DNA of 48,534 nucleotides, taken from positions 1 to 48,534 of the forward strand of contig NZ_JOIX01000053.1 in NCBI RefSeq assembly GCF_000720175.1, read 5' to 3'. Each line of letters opens with the position of its first letter. Positions within the stretch are counted from its first letter, which is position 1. The position numbers and the translations under genes were made by a program. The stretch is from Streptomyces sp. NRRL S-337 (lineage in GTDB: Bacteria; Actinomycetota; Actinomycetes; Streptomycetales; Streptomycetaceae). Below the pieces are notes generated by a model. It searched no databases. It was not told the DNA's origin and saw only the letters and a list, made by a program, of their open reading frames with translations. Shown in pieces: positions 35,209-44,516 of the stretch.

Positions 35209-36009
35209 CTACGCAGTACCGTCCCCGGCTGCCGGGGAGGCCCCGCCCGGCGCCTTCGCGGCACTCTGCCCGGCGGCCGTGGGTGGGGCGGCCGTAGCAG
35301 CGTCGCGGTCGGGCGCAAGCGGGTCGGTCACCGCGCCGGTCTCCTCATCGAGCAGCCCCTGCGCCAGCCTGGTCACCGCAGCGGGGACCGGCGGCGCCAG
35401 GTCGGCCGTAGCTCGGAGGCCGGACAGGACGTCGTCGGGTCGAACGGCGGGTGTCACATGCCGAACAACCAGCCGCAGTATCGCACAGGCAGCGCCGTCG
35501 GGCCTATCGCCCTGACAACCGGCCGCCTCCAGATGCGCCACCGCGGCCCGGGCGTCGAAGGTCCGCATGCCGTTCTTCGTGCGGCGTTCGACCAGCACCT
35601 CTTCGGCCGCGAGGAACGCCTCGACGGCGTGGGCGGCGGCCTCGGGGGTGACCCCGTCGAGCCGGAGCTGCCACACCGACGCCTGCAGCCGGTCGGCGAG
35701 GCCGCTGGTGCGCGCCTCGACCGATTCGATCACATCGAGCCCGGCCGGCAGCGACTCGTCGAGGAGTTCGCGAAGCTTGTCCGGGTCGCGGCGCTCGGCG
35801 AGCTGGATCTCCAGATACTCGGCCTCACTGCCCGTACCGGTCGGGGCGGCGTTGGCATACGACACCTTGGGGTGCGGGGTGAAACCCGCCGAATAGGCCA
35901 TGGGGACCTCGGCGCGGCGCAGCGCCCGCTCGAAAGCGCGCTGGAAGTCGCGGTGGCTGGTGAACCGGAGGCGGCCGCGCTTGGTGTAGCGCAGTCGGAT
36001 GCGCTGCAC
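35209..36009 (-). CDS. TIGR03936 family protein (DUF2344)
   Basis: 266 residues from GTG. It starts QRIRLRYTKRGRLRFTSHRDFQRAFERALRRAEVPMAYSAGFTPHPKVSYA, the hallmark of this family, which is found next to or fused with TIGR03960 radical SAM proteins and near rne/rng. The function is unknown; the RYTKxG...SHRD and GFTPHPK motifs suggest RNA or ribosome contact, but that is inference. The last 60 residues are Ala/Pro/Asp-rich and probably disordered. In frame, the sequence stays open upstream to a TGA at 36058-36060 but only non-ATG/GTG codons are available. Confidence 0.9.
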   Translation of the reverse strand: MQRIRLRYTKRGRLRFTSHRDFQRAFERALRRAEVPMAYSAGFTPHPKVSYANAAPTGTGSEAEYLEIQLAERRDPDKLRELLDESLPAGLDVIESVEARTSGLADRLQASVWQLRLDGVTPEAAAHAVEAFLAAEEVLVERRTKNGMRTFDARAAVAHLEAAGCQGDRPDGAACAILRLVVRHVTPAVRPDDVLSGLRATADLAPPVPAAVTRLAQGLLDEETGAVTDPLAPDRDAATAAPPTAAGQSAAKAPGGASPAAGDGTA

Positions 36010-36142
36010 CGCCGGTGCGGGCGGCGGGCCTTCGGGCTGTCGCTTGCCCAGTGTCGTTCAGTCCTTCGTGAGTGCGGTCGTACTGCTACCTAGAGTACGT
36101 GTCTCACGGCCGCCAGGTTCCCCAAGGGCGGTCCGGCCACTC

Positions 36143-36742
36143 TCAGCGCTGCCCGGCGGACCCGCCGTCGACGCCGCCGGGGGGCACCGCCGCGGTGACC
36201 CAGTACCGCAGTTTCTCGTCCCGCTGATCCTCGAAGATCCCGCCGCAGGCCTCGATGACCTTGCGGGATCCGATGTTGTCCGCGTCGCAGGTGACCAGCA
36301 CCGGATCGATGCCCAGCTCGTCGTGGGCGACCGGCAGGGCGGCGCGCAGCATCGCCGTGGCGTGCCCCTGCCGGCGGGCACCGGGGCGTACCGCGTACCC
36401 GATGTGACCGCCCCAGGTACGGAGGGAGGGGGTGAGCCGGTGGCGGAAGGTGACGCGGCCCAGATAGCTGCCGTCCACCACCCACCACCGGGTGGACACC
36501 GGCACCCGGCCGTCGGCACGCTCGTCGTACGCGGTGCCGCCCACCGCGGCGACGTACGCGGCGAACCCCTCGGGGGTCGGCCAGCGGGTGCGCCAGGCGC
36601 GCAGTTCGCGCGCCAGGCTGGACCGTGGAGCGTGCTCGGCGCCGTCGGCGCGGAACTCGTCCATCGCGGCGAGGAACGAGTCGTGGAACGCGACGGAGGG
36701 GACGACCAGCCGCCCTGACGTCGGCGTGTGCGGTGCGGGCAT
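36143..36742 (-). CDS. GNAT-family N-acetyltransferase
   Basis: 199 residues from MPAPHTPTSGRLVV. The acetyl-CoA motif is IGYAVRPGARRQGHATAML (R/Q-x-x-G-x-A form), followed by VLVTCDADNIGSRKVIEACGG, the usual second half of a GNAT domain. It should transfer an acetyl group to an amine; the substrate is unknown. The longer frame to 36916 enters the radical SAM gene and is not family-like. The start has no Shine-Dalgarno; CACAAT lies six bases before it. It sits between the TIGR03960 and TIGR03936 genes, which are usually adjacent. Confidence 0.9.
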   Translation of the reverse strand: MPAPHTPTSGRLVVPSVAFHDSFLAAMDEFRADGAEHAPRSSLARELRAWRTRWPTPEGFAAYVAAVGGTAYDERADGRVPVSTRWWVVDGSYLGRVTFRHRLTPSLRTWGGHIGYAVRPGARRQGHATAMLRAALPVAHDELGIDPVLVTCDADNIGSRKVIEACGGIFEDQRDEKLRYWVTAAVPPGGVDGGSAGQR

Positions 36743-36822
36743 CGGATCATTGTGCCGAGCACACCGCGGCCCGGCCACCGCGGGGGGGGCGGAGGCCGGG
36801 CCGAACTGGCTTACGGGAAGCG

Positions 36823-38745
36823 CTACTTGACGACCGTCAGCGGCAGCAGCTTCTTGCCCGTGGGGCCGATCTGGATCTGGGTGTCCATCTGAGGACAGAC
36901 CCCGCAGTCGAAGCACGGGGTCCAGCGGCAGTCCTCGACCTCGGTCTCGTCGAGGGCGTCCTGCCAGTCCTCCCAGAGCCAGTCCTTGTCGAGGCCGGAG
37001 TCCAGGTGGTCCCAGGGCAGGACCTCCTCGTACTCGCGCTCACGGGTGGTGTACCAGGCGACGTCCACGCCGAACTCCGGCAGCGTCTTCTCGGCGGCCC
37101 GCATCCAGCGGTCGTAGGAGAAGTGCTCGCGCCAGCCGTCGAAGCGGCCGCCGTCCTCGTAGACGGCGCGGATGACGGCGCCCACGCGGCGGTCACCGCG
37201 CGAGAGCAGGCCCTCGACGATGCCGGGCTTGCCGTCGTGGTAGCGGAAGCCGATGGAACGGCCGTACTTCTTGTCGCCGCGGATCTTGTCGCGGAGCTTT
37301 TCGAGGCGGGCGTCCGTCTCCTCGGCGGAGAGCTGCGGGGCCCACTGGAAGGGGGTGTGCGGCTTGGGGACGAACCCGCCGATGGAGACCGTGCAGCGGA
37401 TGTCGTTCTGCCCGGAGACCTTGCGGCCCTCGGCGATGACCTTGACCGCCATGTCGCCGATCTGGAGGACGTCCTCGTCGGTCTCGGTCGGCAGACCGCA
37501 CATGAAGTACAGCTTCACCTGCCGCCAGCCGTTGCCGTAGGCCGTGGAGACGGTCCTGATCAGGTCCTCTTCGGAGACCATCTTGTTGATGACCTTGCGG
37601 ATCCGCTCCGAGCCGCCCTCGGGCGCGAAGGTCAGACCCGAGCGGCGGCCGTTGCGGGTCAGCTCGTTGGCGAGGTCGATGTTGAAGGCGTCGACCCGGG
37701 TCGAGGGCAGCGACAGGCCGATCTTGTCTTCCTCGTACCGGTCGGCGAGGCCCTTGGCGATGTCACCGATCTCGGTGTGGTCCGCGGAGGAGAGGGAGAG
37801 GAGGCCGACCTCCTCGAATCCGGTCGCCTTCAGACCCTTGTCCACCATCTCGCCGATGCCGGTGATGCTTCGCTCCCGCACGGGGCGCGTGATCATGCCG
37901 GCCTGGCAGAAACGGCAGCCGCGGGTGCAGCCGCGGAAGATCTCCACCGACATCCGTTCGTGGACGGTCTCGGCGAGCGGGACCAGCGGCTGCTTGGGGT
38001 ACGGCCACTCGTCCAGGTCCATGACGGTGTGCTTGGAGACCCGCCACGGGACGCCGGAACGGTTGGGCACGACGCGGGAGATCCGGCCGTCGGCCAGGTA
38101 TTCGACGTCGTAGAACTTGGGGACGTAGACGCTGCCGGTCTTCGCGAGGCGGAACAGCAGCTCGTCGCGGCCGCCCGGGCGCCCCTCGTTCTTCCAGGCG
38201 CGGATGATCTCGGTGATCTCCAGCACCGCCTGCTCGCCGTCGCCGACCACCGCGCAGTCGAGGAAGTCCGCGATCGGCTCGGGGTTGAAGGCGGCGTGGC
38301 CGCCCGCGAGGATCAGCGGGTGCTCGTCCGTGCGGTCCTTGGACTCGAACGGGATGCCGGCCAGGTCCAGGGCGGTGAGCAGGTTGGTGTAGCCCAGCTC
38401 GGTGGAGAAGGAGACACCGAGCACGTCGAAGGCGCCGACAGGGCGGTGCGCGTCGACCGTGAACTGCGGCACCTCGTGCTCACGCATCAGCGCTTCGAGG
38501 TCCGGCCAGACGCTGTAGGTGCGCTCGGCGAGCACGCCCTCCTGCTCGTTGAGGACCTCGTAGAGGATCATGACGCCCTGGTTGGGCAGCCCGACCTCGT
38601 AGGCGTCGGGGTACATGAGGGCCCAGCGGACGTCGCAGCTCTCCCACGGCTTGACCGTGGAGTTGAGCTCACCGCCGACGTACTGGATCGGCTTCTGCAC
38701 GTGTGGGAGCAGAGCTTCGAGTTGCGGGAAAACCGACTCGGACAT
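36823..38745 (-). CDS. TIGR03960 family B12-binding-like radical SAM protein
   Basis: 640 residues. The N-terminal part (about 20-200) resembles a cobalamin-binding domain (YPDAYEVGLPNQGVMILYEVLN, AGGHAAFNPEPIADFLDC). The radical SAM cluster motif is CTRGCRFC (Cys273, Cys277, Cys280), followed by a TIM-barrel part (LTFAPEGGSERIRKVINK). A C-terminal domain ends with CRWTPCFDCGVCP, a Cys-rich knot that may bind a second cluster. The reaction is unknown. The partner TIGR03936 gene and rne lie downstream on the same strand. Confidence 0.93.
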   Translation of the reverse strand: MSESVFPQLEALLPHVQKPIQYVGGELNSTVKPWESCDVRWALMYPDAYEVGLPNQGVMILYEVLNEQEGVLAERTYSVWPDLEALMREHEVPQFTVDAHRPVGAFDVLGVSFSTELGYTNLLTALDLAGIPFESKDRTDEHPLILAGGHAAFNPEPIADFLDCAVVGDGEQAVLEITEIIRAWKNEGRPGGRDELLFRLAKTGSVYVPKFYDVEYLADGRISRVVPNRSGVPWRVSKHTVMDLDEWPYPKQPLVPLAETVHERMSVEIFRGCTRGCRFCQAGMITRPVRERSITGIGEMVDKGLKATGFEEVGLLSLSSADHTEIGDIAKGLADRYEEDKIGLSLPSTRVDAFNIDLANELTRNGRRSGLTFAPEGGSERIRKVINKMVSEEDLIRTVSTAYGNGWRQVKLYFMCGLPTETDEDVLQIGDMAVKVIAEGRKVSGQNDIRCTVSIGGFVPKPHTPFQWAPQLSAEETDARLEKLRDKIRGDKKYGRSIGFRYHDGKPGIVEGLLSRGDRRVGAVIRAVYEDGGRFDGWREHFSYDRWMRAAEKTLPEFGVDVAWYTTREREYEEVLPWDHLDSGLDKDWLWEDWQDALDETEVEDCRWTPCFDCGVCPQMDTQIQIGPTGKKLLPLTVVK

Positions 38746-38836
38746 CTCGAACCTTCGTGGGCTGACAAGGGGCGACTCTCAAGCGTAACCCGCTCGGCGG
38801 CACCCAAAATCGCACGGCGAGCGCGGCCGCCCCCTC

Positions 38837-40474
38837 TCACGCCCCCAGCCGCGCCAGCAGCCGCTTGCGGGACGCCTTCGCCCAGGCGGCCGGGAGGTCG
38901 CGCTCCCGTTGGGCGGCCAGGGCCTCCTCGCGGCCGTGGAGGAGGCCGAAGGTGAAGCCGCCCTCGCCGGCGCGGTGGGCCTGGGTGGCCAGGTCACGGA
39001 GGGCGCCGCGGGCCACCACGCTGTCCTGGTGGTCGCCGAGCAGCTGCTGCACCTTCTTGATCCGCTTGGCGAACTTCTTCGCCGGCTTGCCGAGCGCCGG
39101 GCGGGCCGCCTCGGCCGCGTACCGGGCCCGCTTGGCGGCCTTGCGGGCGCTGTGCAGCGCCTCGTCCCGGCCCCGGCCGGCGGGGGCGTCCAGCGCGGCC
39201 GCCACGCGGCCGGCCAGCCGCCGGTAGTCCTTGAGGACGGCCCGGGCCGCGGCTTCGGAGGCGGGCCGTTGGGCGGCGGTGCGCAGCGGCGGCTCCTCCA
39301 GGAGGGCATGCAGCCGGTCGAGGAGGGCCAGGTAGCGGGGGTCGTCCAGGGCGGCGAGCAGCCGGTCGCGGGCGCCGGCCCGGTTGCGCTCGGACCACAG
39401 CCGCAGCCGGGCGGCCACCGGGCCGAGCCGGAGCGTCCGGGGCACCTCCGCCAGCGACGCGCGCAGCCGCTCGGCCAGCACCTCCTGGTCCCGGCCCACC
39501 CCCAACTCCCCCGCCAGCCACTTGAGTTCGGCGCCGATCGGGTCGGTGACGGCACGGTCGAGGACCTTGGCGTAGGACCGGAAGGTGCTGCGCAGGCGGC
39601 GGGTGGCGACCCGCATCTGGTGCACGGAATCGGGCAGGTCGCGGCGGACCGCCGGATCGAGGGCGGTGATCGCCCGCACCTGCGTGGCGGCGTAGTCCAG
39701 GACGAGGTCCGCGGCGGTGCGCGGCTTCCCGGCAAAGCGGGCGGTCGACGCGCCCGCGGCGTGCCGGTCGGCACCGTCGGGCCGCTCGGTGCGCAGGCCC
39801 GTCTCGGTCAGCGCGCGGGCCAGCTTGGAGGGTGCCGAGGCGGGCCGCACCCCGGCGTCGGCCAGCGCATGGCCGATCGCGTCCAGCAGCCCGGTGCCCC
39901 CGTCGCCGCCCGTACCGGCGCCGCCCTTGCCCGTACCGTCGCCGTCGTCGGCACCGGCCAGCTCGACCTCGATCTCGTGCCAGCGCGCCTCCATCGGGCC
40001 GGTGCCGCCGGACGCCGCCGCGGGCGGAGCGGCGAACGTCACCCGCCGCGCGGTCACCGCGTCCACCGCGACCTCGGCCAGCGGTGCGCCCGCGGCGTCG
40101 CGCAGCACCCGGACCGTCCGCCGGGTCCGCAGCCGCACCAGGGGGATCAGGTCCTGGCCGCGGGTCCGGGAGCGGACCAGGGCGGCAAGTTCGGGGGGTG
40201 GGGCGTCCGAGAGCGGTGCCCGGATCTCCTCGCGCACGCCGGGCTCGACCGGGAGTTTCAGGTGCCAGCCGGCGTCCGGGCCGCCGGTGCGCCGCCGGAG
40301 GGTGACGCCGTCCGCGGCGAGGCGCTGGTCGGCGGTGTCGTAGTAGAGGGCGTCCAGGTTTTCGGTGCCGCGCTCCTCCACCGTCGCGACCCGGTCGACG
40401 CCGGCCAGGTCGGGCAGGTGGGTGTCGTCGTCGGCCTCGTATTTCCGCTCGATCTCCCGCACGGTGTCCGCCAT
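38837..40474 (-). CDS. CYTH-CHAD domain protein
   Basis: 545 residues from MADTVREIERKYEADD. The N-terminal CYTH domain has the EIERK signature (ExExK, residues 7-11) and basic residues that coordinate triphosphate. The C-terminal CHAD domain has conserved His-rich helices (HQMRVATRRLRSTFR, HSARKAAKRARYAAE). CYTH enzymes hydrolyse inorganic triphosphate or bind polyphosphate, and CHAD domains bind polyphosphate, so a role in polyphosphate handling is likely. A Gly/Asp/Thr-rich linker lies between the first and second halves. TACATT lies exactly six bases before the ATG (40481-40486), so the mRNA may be leaderless. Divergent from the HATPase-like gene. Confidence 0.92.
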   Translation of the reverse strand: MADTVREIERKYEADDDTHLPDLAGVDRVATVEERGTENLDALYYDTADQRLAADGVTLRRRTGGPDAGWHLKLPVEPGVREEIRAPLSDAPPPELAALVRSRTRGQDLIPLVRLRTRRTVRVLRDAAGAPLAEVAVDAVTARRVTFAAPPAAASGGTGPMEARWHEIEVELAGADDGDGTGKGGAGTGGDGGTGLLDAIGHALADAGVRPASAPSKLARALTETGLRTERPDGADRHAAGASTARFAGKPRTAADLVLDYAATQVRAITALDPAVRRDLPDSVHQMRVATRRLRSTFRSYAKVLDRAVTDPIGAELKWLAGELGVGRDQEVLAERLRASLAEVPRTLRLGPVAARLRLWSERNRAGARDRLLAALDDPRYLALLDRLHALLEEPPLRTAAQRPASEAAARAVLKDYRRLAGRVAAALDAPAGRGRDEALHSARKAAKRARYAAEAARPALGKPAKKFAKRIKKVQQLLGDHQDSVVARGALRDLATQAHRAGEGGFTFGLLHGREEALAAQRERDLPAAWAKASRKRLLARLGA

Positions 40475-40659
40475 GCCTCGAATGTAGCCAGCAGCCATAA
40501 CGGGGACCACCCACCCGGACAGGATCGCTCTGCGTGGTGTGGGCCGGCATCGGAAGAGCGGGTGGCACACGTCAGGGAAGGTGGCTTACGGTGTGTCACT
40601 AGCCGCCCACTCAGGGTGGCGATCGGCGCTCACTCGACCCCTCGGGGAGGGAGACACCC

Positions 40660-41130
40660 GTGCATCCCCACAGCGCAGCCGTCGCCCGGTCACCCATCCG
40701 CTTCTCGGCGGGGGCCCGCCCGTTCCTGCTGACGGCGCCGAGCGAACCCACCAGCCCGAAGATCGCCCGGGATTTCGTCCGGGCCGTACTGCGGAGCAGC
40801 CCGCTCACCCCGCTGCTGGACACCGCGGTGCTGCTCACCTCGGAGGTGGTCACCAGCTCCCATCTGCGCACCCCGCGGTCGGCGGACATCCTGCTGCGGC
40901 TGCTGACGGCCGGACACGGCCTGCGGATCAGCGTGCACGACGGGGCCGCGGTCCGCCGCCCCCCGCCGGCCGTCCCGTCGCAGGCCCGGCCGCCGTACGA
41001 CCCGGTGGCCGAGGACGCCGATCACGGGCTGTGGCTGACCGGCGAGCTCGCCGACGAGTGGGGCACCACGCCGTACGCCGGCGGGCCGCGGTCCGCGTCG
41101 CTGTGGTTCGAGCTGTACACCGTGCGGTGA
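40660..41130 (+). CDS. Small HATPase-like (RsbW-type) protein with degenerate ATP site
   Basis: 156 residues from GTG, with GGGGAGGGAG at good spacing. It resembles the many streptomycete single-domain histidine-kinase-like ATPases related to anti-sigma factors. The N-box reads SEVVTSSH where the family usually has an Asn (SELVTNAV), the DxG loop reads VHDGAAV, and GLWLTGELADEWG and SLWFELYTVR follow as in the family. Loss of the magnesium-ligand Asn suggests weak or no ATP binding. It ends 24 bases before the convergent rodA stop. Confidence 0.82.
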   Translation: MHPHSAAVARSPIRFSAGARPFLLTAPSEPTSPKIARDFVRAVLRSSPLTPLLDTAVLLTSEVVTSSHLRTPRSADILLRLLTAGHGLRISVHDGAAVRRPPPAVPSQARPPYDPVAEDADHGLWLTGELADEWGTTPYAGGPRSASLWFELYTVR

Positions 41131-41154
41131 CCCGGCGCGGGCCGGTCCCCGCCG

Positions 41155-42369
41155 TCAGCGGGACGCGGACAGCGGGCGGCCGACCCGGATCGACTGGAGC
41201 AGCCCTATGGCGATCCAGACCGCGAACATCGACGTGCCTCCGTAGGAGACGAAGGGCAGCGGCAGGCCGGTCACCGGCATGATGCCGAGCGTCATGCCGA
41301 TGTTCTCGAAGGCCTGGAAGGCGAACCACGCGATGATGCCGGCGGCCACGATCGTGCCGTAGAGCTCGGTCGACTCGCGGGCGATCCGGCAGGCGCGCCA
41401 CAGCACGATGCCGAGCAGGACGATGATCAGGCCCGCGCCCAGGAAGCCCAGCTCCTCGCCGGCAACGGTGAAGATGAAGTCCGTCTGCTGCTCGGGCACG
41501 AACTGGCCGGTGGTCTGGCTGCCGTGGAAGAGCCCGGAGCCGGTCAGTCCGCCGCCGCCGATGGCGATCCGGGCCTGGTTGGTGTTGTAGCCGACGCCGG
41601 CCGGGTCCAGGCTCGGGTTGGCGAACGCGGCGAAGCGGGCGATCTGGTACGCGTCGAGCAGCCCGAGCTGCCAGATGGCGACGCAGCCGACGACGCCGGC
41701 GCTCACCAGTCCGAGGATCCAGCGGTTGGACGCGCCGGAGGCGAGCAGAACGCCGAGGATGACGGCACCGAGCACCATGACCGAACCGAGGTCGGGCATC
41801 AGCAGGATGATGCCGACGGGCACGGCGGCCAGCCCGAGGGCCTGGACGACGGTGCGGTGGCCGGGGTACGGGCGGTCGCCGGCGTCGACCCGGGAGGCAA
41901 GGATCATCGCCATGCCGAGCGAGATGGTGATCTTCGCGAACTCGGCGGGCTGGAGGGAGAATCCGCCGGGGATGGCCAGCCAGGAGCGCGAACCGTTGAT
42001 GGTGGCGCCGAGCGGGGTCAGCACCAGCAGGGCGAGCACCACCGACAGGGCGTACAGCACCGGGATCGCGCCGCGCAGGGTGCGGTGGCCGAGCCAGATC
42101 GTGCCGCCGGCCAGCGTCAGGCCGATGCCGAGGTTGAGCAGGTGGTGCAGGAAGAAGTAGTACTCGTCGCCCTTGTTGAGCTCGGTGCGGTTGCGGGTGG
42201 CGGAGAAGACGAGCAGCGAGCCGATGAGCGACAGCAGCAGGCAGGACACCAGCAGTATCCAGTCCAGCTTGCGCAGCACGGAGTCACGTGCCGTCAGCTT
42301 TCCCCAGGTACCGAGTTCCGGGGTGTAGCGGCGGACGGAGAAGGCCCGGGAGGTGTGGCTTGAGGTCAC
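41155..42369 (-). CDS. rodA: RodA/FtsW-type peptidoglycan polymerase (Sfr)
   Basis: 404 residues from the GTG at 42369, which overlaps the pbp2 stop by four bases (GTGA). SEDS proteins polymerise glycan strands from lipid II together with a class B PBP. About ten membrane segments are visible, with SEDS motifs GSRSWLAIPGGFSLQPAEFAKI, MPDLGSVMVLGAV and the final NIGMTLGIMPVTGLPLPFVSYGG. In S. coelicolor the gene here is called sfr and acts in spore-wall synthesis. The frame extends upstream inside pbp2 without family similarity. Last gene of the mre cluster. Confidence 0.96.
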   Translation of the reverse strand: MTSSHTSRAFSVRRYTPELGTWGKLTARDSVLRKLDWILLVSCLLLSLIGSLLVFSATRNRTELNKGDEYYFFLHHLLNLGIGLTLAGGTIWLGHRTLRGAIPVLYALSVVLALLVLTPLGATINGSRSWLAIPGGFSLQPAEFAKITISLGMAMILASRVDAGDRPYPGHRTVVQALGLAAVPVGIILLMPDLGSVMVLGAVILGVLLASGASNRWILGLVSAGVVGCVAIWQLGLLDAYQIARFAAFANPSLDPAGVGYNTNQARIAIGGGGLTGSGLFHGSQTTGQFVPEQQTDFIFTVAGEELGFLGAGLIIVLLGIVLWRACRIARESTELYGTIVAAGIIAWFAFQAFENIGMTLGIMPVTGLPLPFVSYGGTSMFAVWIAIGLLQSIRVGRPLSASR

Positions 42370-44516
42370 TGGGGGCTCCCCGAAGGTGAGGGCGACGGGG
42401 ACGGCGGGGCATAGGGCTTGATGGGCTGGGCCTCGATGGTGCCGTCGCTCTCGATCTTGGGCAGCTTGCCCTGCGGCCTGGGCAGCAGGGCGGCCTTCGG
42501 GTTGATGCCGCCCTTCTCGTCGACGCCGTACAGGGCGTTGTAGATGTTGCGCACGGCCGGGCCGGAGGCTCCGGATCCGGTACCACCCTGGGAGATCGTC
42601 ATGACGATCGTGTAGTCCTTGGTGTACGTCGCGAACCACGAGGTGGTCTGCTTGCCGTAGACCTCGGCGGTACCGGTCTTGGCGTGCATCGGGATCTTGT
42701 CCTGCGGCCAGCCCTGGAAGCGCCAGGCGGCGGTGCCGCGGGTGGCGACGCCGGCCAGCGCGGAGTCGATCTGCTTGAGGGTGTGGGGGCTGTCCGGCAG
42801 CTTGCCGTGCGAGCGCGGCACGATCTGCTGGATGTGCTTGCCGTCGGGGCTGACGATCGCCTTGCCGACGGTGGGGTTGTAGAGCGTGCCGCCGTTGCTG
42901 ATCGCGGCGTAGATGGTCGCCATCTGGATCGGGGTGACGAGGGTGTCGCCCTGGCCGATGGCGTAGTTGATCGAGTCGTAGGCGTGCAGCTTCATGCCTT
43001 CGAGGCAGCCCTCACGGGCGAGCTTGGTGGTGTAGTCCTTCTTCTTGGGCCAGGCCTTGGCCTGCTGGCACCAGCCGTCCTTGTTGGCCTTCCAGAAGTT
43101 GTGCTTCCACCGGCGGTCGGGGACCCGGCCGTTGACCTCGTTGGGGAGGTCGATGCCGGTCTCCTTGCCGAGCCCGAACTGGTGGGCGGTCCGGTAGAAC
43201 CAGTCGTTGGGGTCCTTCTTCGGCTTGTCGCCGCCGTCCTTCTTCCACTCCTCGTGCGAGAGCCGGTAGAAGACGGTGTCGCAGGAGACCTCCAGCGCCC
43301 GGCCCAGGCTGATGTCGCCGTGGCCCTCGCCCTCGAAGTTCCGGAAGACCTGGCCGCCGATGCTGTACGAGCTGGTGCAGGGGTAGTGGCCGTTGAAGTC
43401 GTAGCCCGCGTTGACCGCCGCGGTGGTCGAGATGACCTTGAAGATCGAGCCGGGGGCGGCCTGGCCCTGGATGGCGCGGTTCAGCAGCGGGTAGTTGGAG
43501 TCCTTGCCGGTGAGGCGGGCGTAGTCCTTGCCCGAGATGCCGCCGACCCAGGCGTTGGGGTCGTAGCTGGGGTTGGAGGCCATCGCCACCACCCGGCCGG
43601 TCTTCGCCTCCATGACGACCACGGCGCCGGAGTCCGCCTTGTAGTTGGTGCCGGTGTTCTTGTCGTGCACCTTACGGGCGTCCTTCATGGCCTGGTCCAG
43701 CTGCTTCTCCGCCAGCGCCTGCACCCGGGCGTCGATGCTGGTGACTATCGACGAACCGGACTGGCCCTTCTCGCTCTTGGCCTGGCCGATGACCCGGCCG
43801 AGGTTGTCGACCTCGTAGCGGGTGACGGCGGCCTTGCCGCGCAGGTACGTGTCGTAGGTGCGCTCCAGGCCGGAGCGGCCGATCTGGTCCGAGCGGAGCA
43901 GCGGCGAGTGGGTGTTCTTGGCCTTGTTGATCTCCTCGTCGGTGACCGGGGAGAGGTAGCCGAGCACCTGCGCGGTGTTGGCGCCGACGGGGGCCGGGTA
44001 GCGGCGGACGGCGGTGGGCTCGGCGGTGATGCCGGGGAAGTCCTCGGACCGCTCGCGGAGCTGCAGGGCCTGCTGGGTGGTGGCCTCGTCGGTGATCGGG
44101 ATCGGCTGGTACGGCGAGCCGTTCCAGCACGGCTGCGGGGTCTTGGAGTCGCAGAGCCGGACCTTGTTGCGGATCTCCTTCTCGGACATGCCGAGCACCT
44201 TGGCGAGCCGGCCGAGCACGGCCTTGCCGTCGTCCTTCATCTTCAGCAGGTCGGTGCGGCTGGCGGAGACGACCAGCCGGGTCTGGTTGTCGGCCAGCGG
44301 CACGCCGCGCGCGTCGAGGATGGAGCCGCGGGTGGCGGGGTCGACGACCTGCTGGACGTGGTTGTTGCGCGCCTCGGTGGCGTACTCCTGGCCGTTGCGG
44401 ATCTGCAGGTACCAGAGCCGGCCGCCGAGGGTGAGCAGCAGGGAGAAGACCAGGATCTGGATCGCGATGAGCCGGACGCTCACCCGCGAGGTCCGGGTTT
44501 CGGGGAGATGGGTCAC
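42366..44516 (-). CDS. mrdA: Penicillin-binding protein 2 (class B transpeptidase)
   Basis: 716 residues. One N-terminal membrane segment (about 15-32), then the PBP dimerisation domain (ATRGSILDARG, QVLGYLSPVTDEE), then the transpeptidase: Ser357 in SIFK, SCD at 411-413 and KTG at 613-615. It cross-links the glycan made by RodA and works with MreC. Compared with most PBP2, the region 420-510 holds a Lys/Trp-rich insertion with two Cys (WCQQAK, REGCLEG) that may form a disulfide. The tail is Pro/Ser-rich. The ATG overlaps the mreD stop (ATGA), and rodA overlaps its stop, so the three are translationally coupled. Confidence 0.97.
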   Translation of the reverse strand: MTHLPETRTSRVSVRLIAIQILVFSLLLTLGGRLWYLQIRNGQEYATEARNNHVQQVVDPATRGSILDARGVPLADNQTRLVVSASRTDLLKMKDDGKAVLGRLAKVLGMSEKEIRNKVRLCDSKTPQPCWNGSPYQPIPITDEATTQQALQLRERSEDFPGITAEPTAVRRYPAPVGANTAQVLGYLSPVTDEEINKAKNTHSPLLRSDQIGRSGLERTYDTYLRGKAAVTRYEVDNLGRVIGQAKSEKGQSGSSIVTSIDARVQALAEKQLDQAMKDARKVHDKNTGTNYKADSGAVVVMEAKTGRVVAMASNPSYDPNAWVGGISGKDYARLTGKDSNYPLLNRAIQGQAAPGSIFKVISTTAAVNAGYDFNGHYPCTSSYSIGGQVFRNFEGEGHGDISLGRALEVSCDTVFYRLSHEEWKKDGGDKPKKDPNDWFYRTAHQFGLGKETGIDLPNEVNGRVPDRRWKHNFWKANKDGWCQQAKAWPKKKDYTTKLAREGCLEGMKLHAYDSINYAIGQGDTLVTPIQMATIYAAISNGGTLYNPTVGKAIVSPDGKHIQQIVPRSHGKLPDSPHTLKQIDSALAGVATRGTAAWRFQGWPQDKIPMHAKTGTAEVYGKQTTSWFATYTKDYTIVMTISQGGTGSGASGPAVRNIYNALYGVDEKGGINPKAALLPRPQGKLPKIESDGTIEAQPIKPYAPPSPSPSPSGSPQ

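Noticed and set aside
31904..35297. Two long plus-strand frames (1005 and 791 codons) across rne
   Set aside because: Shadows produced by high G+C and the Ala/Glu/Arg repeats of rne; Leu/Gly/Arg-rich with no domain.
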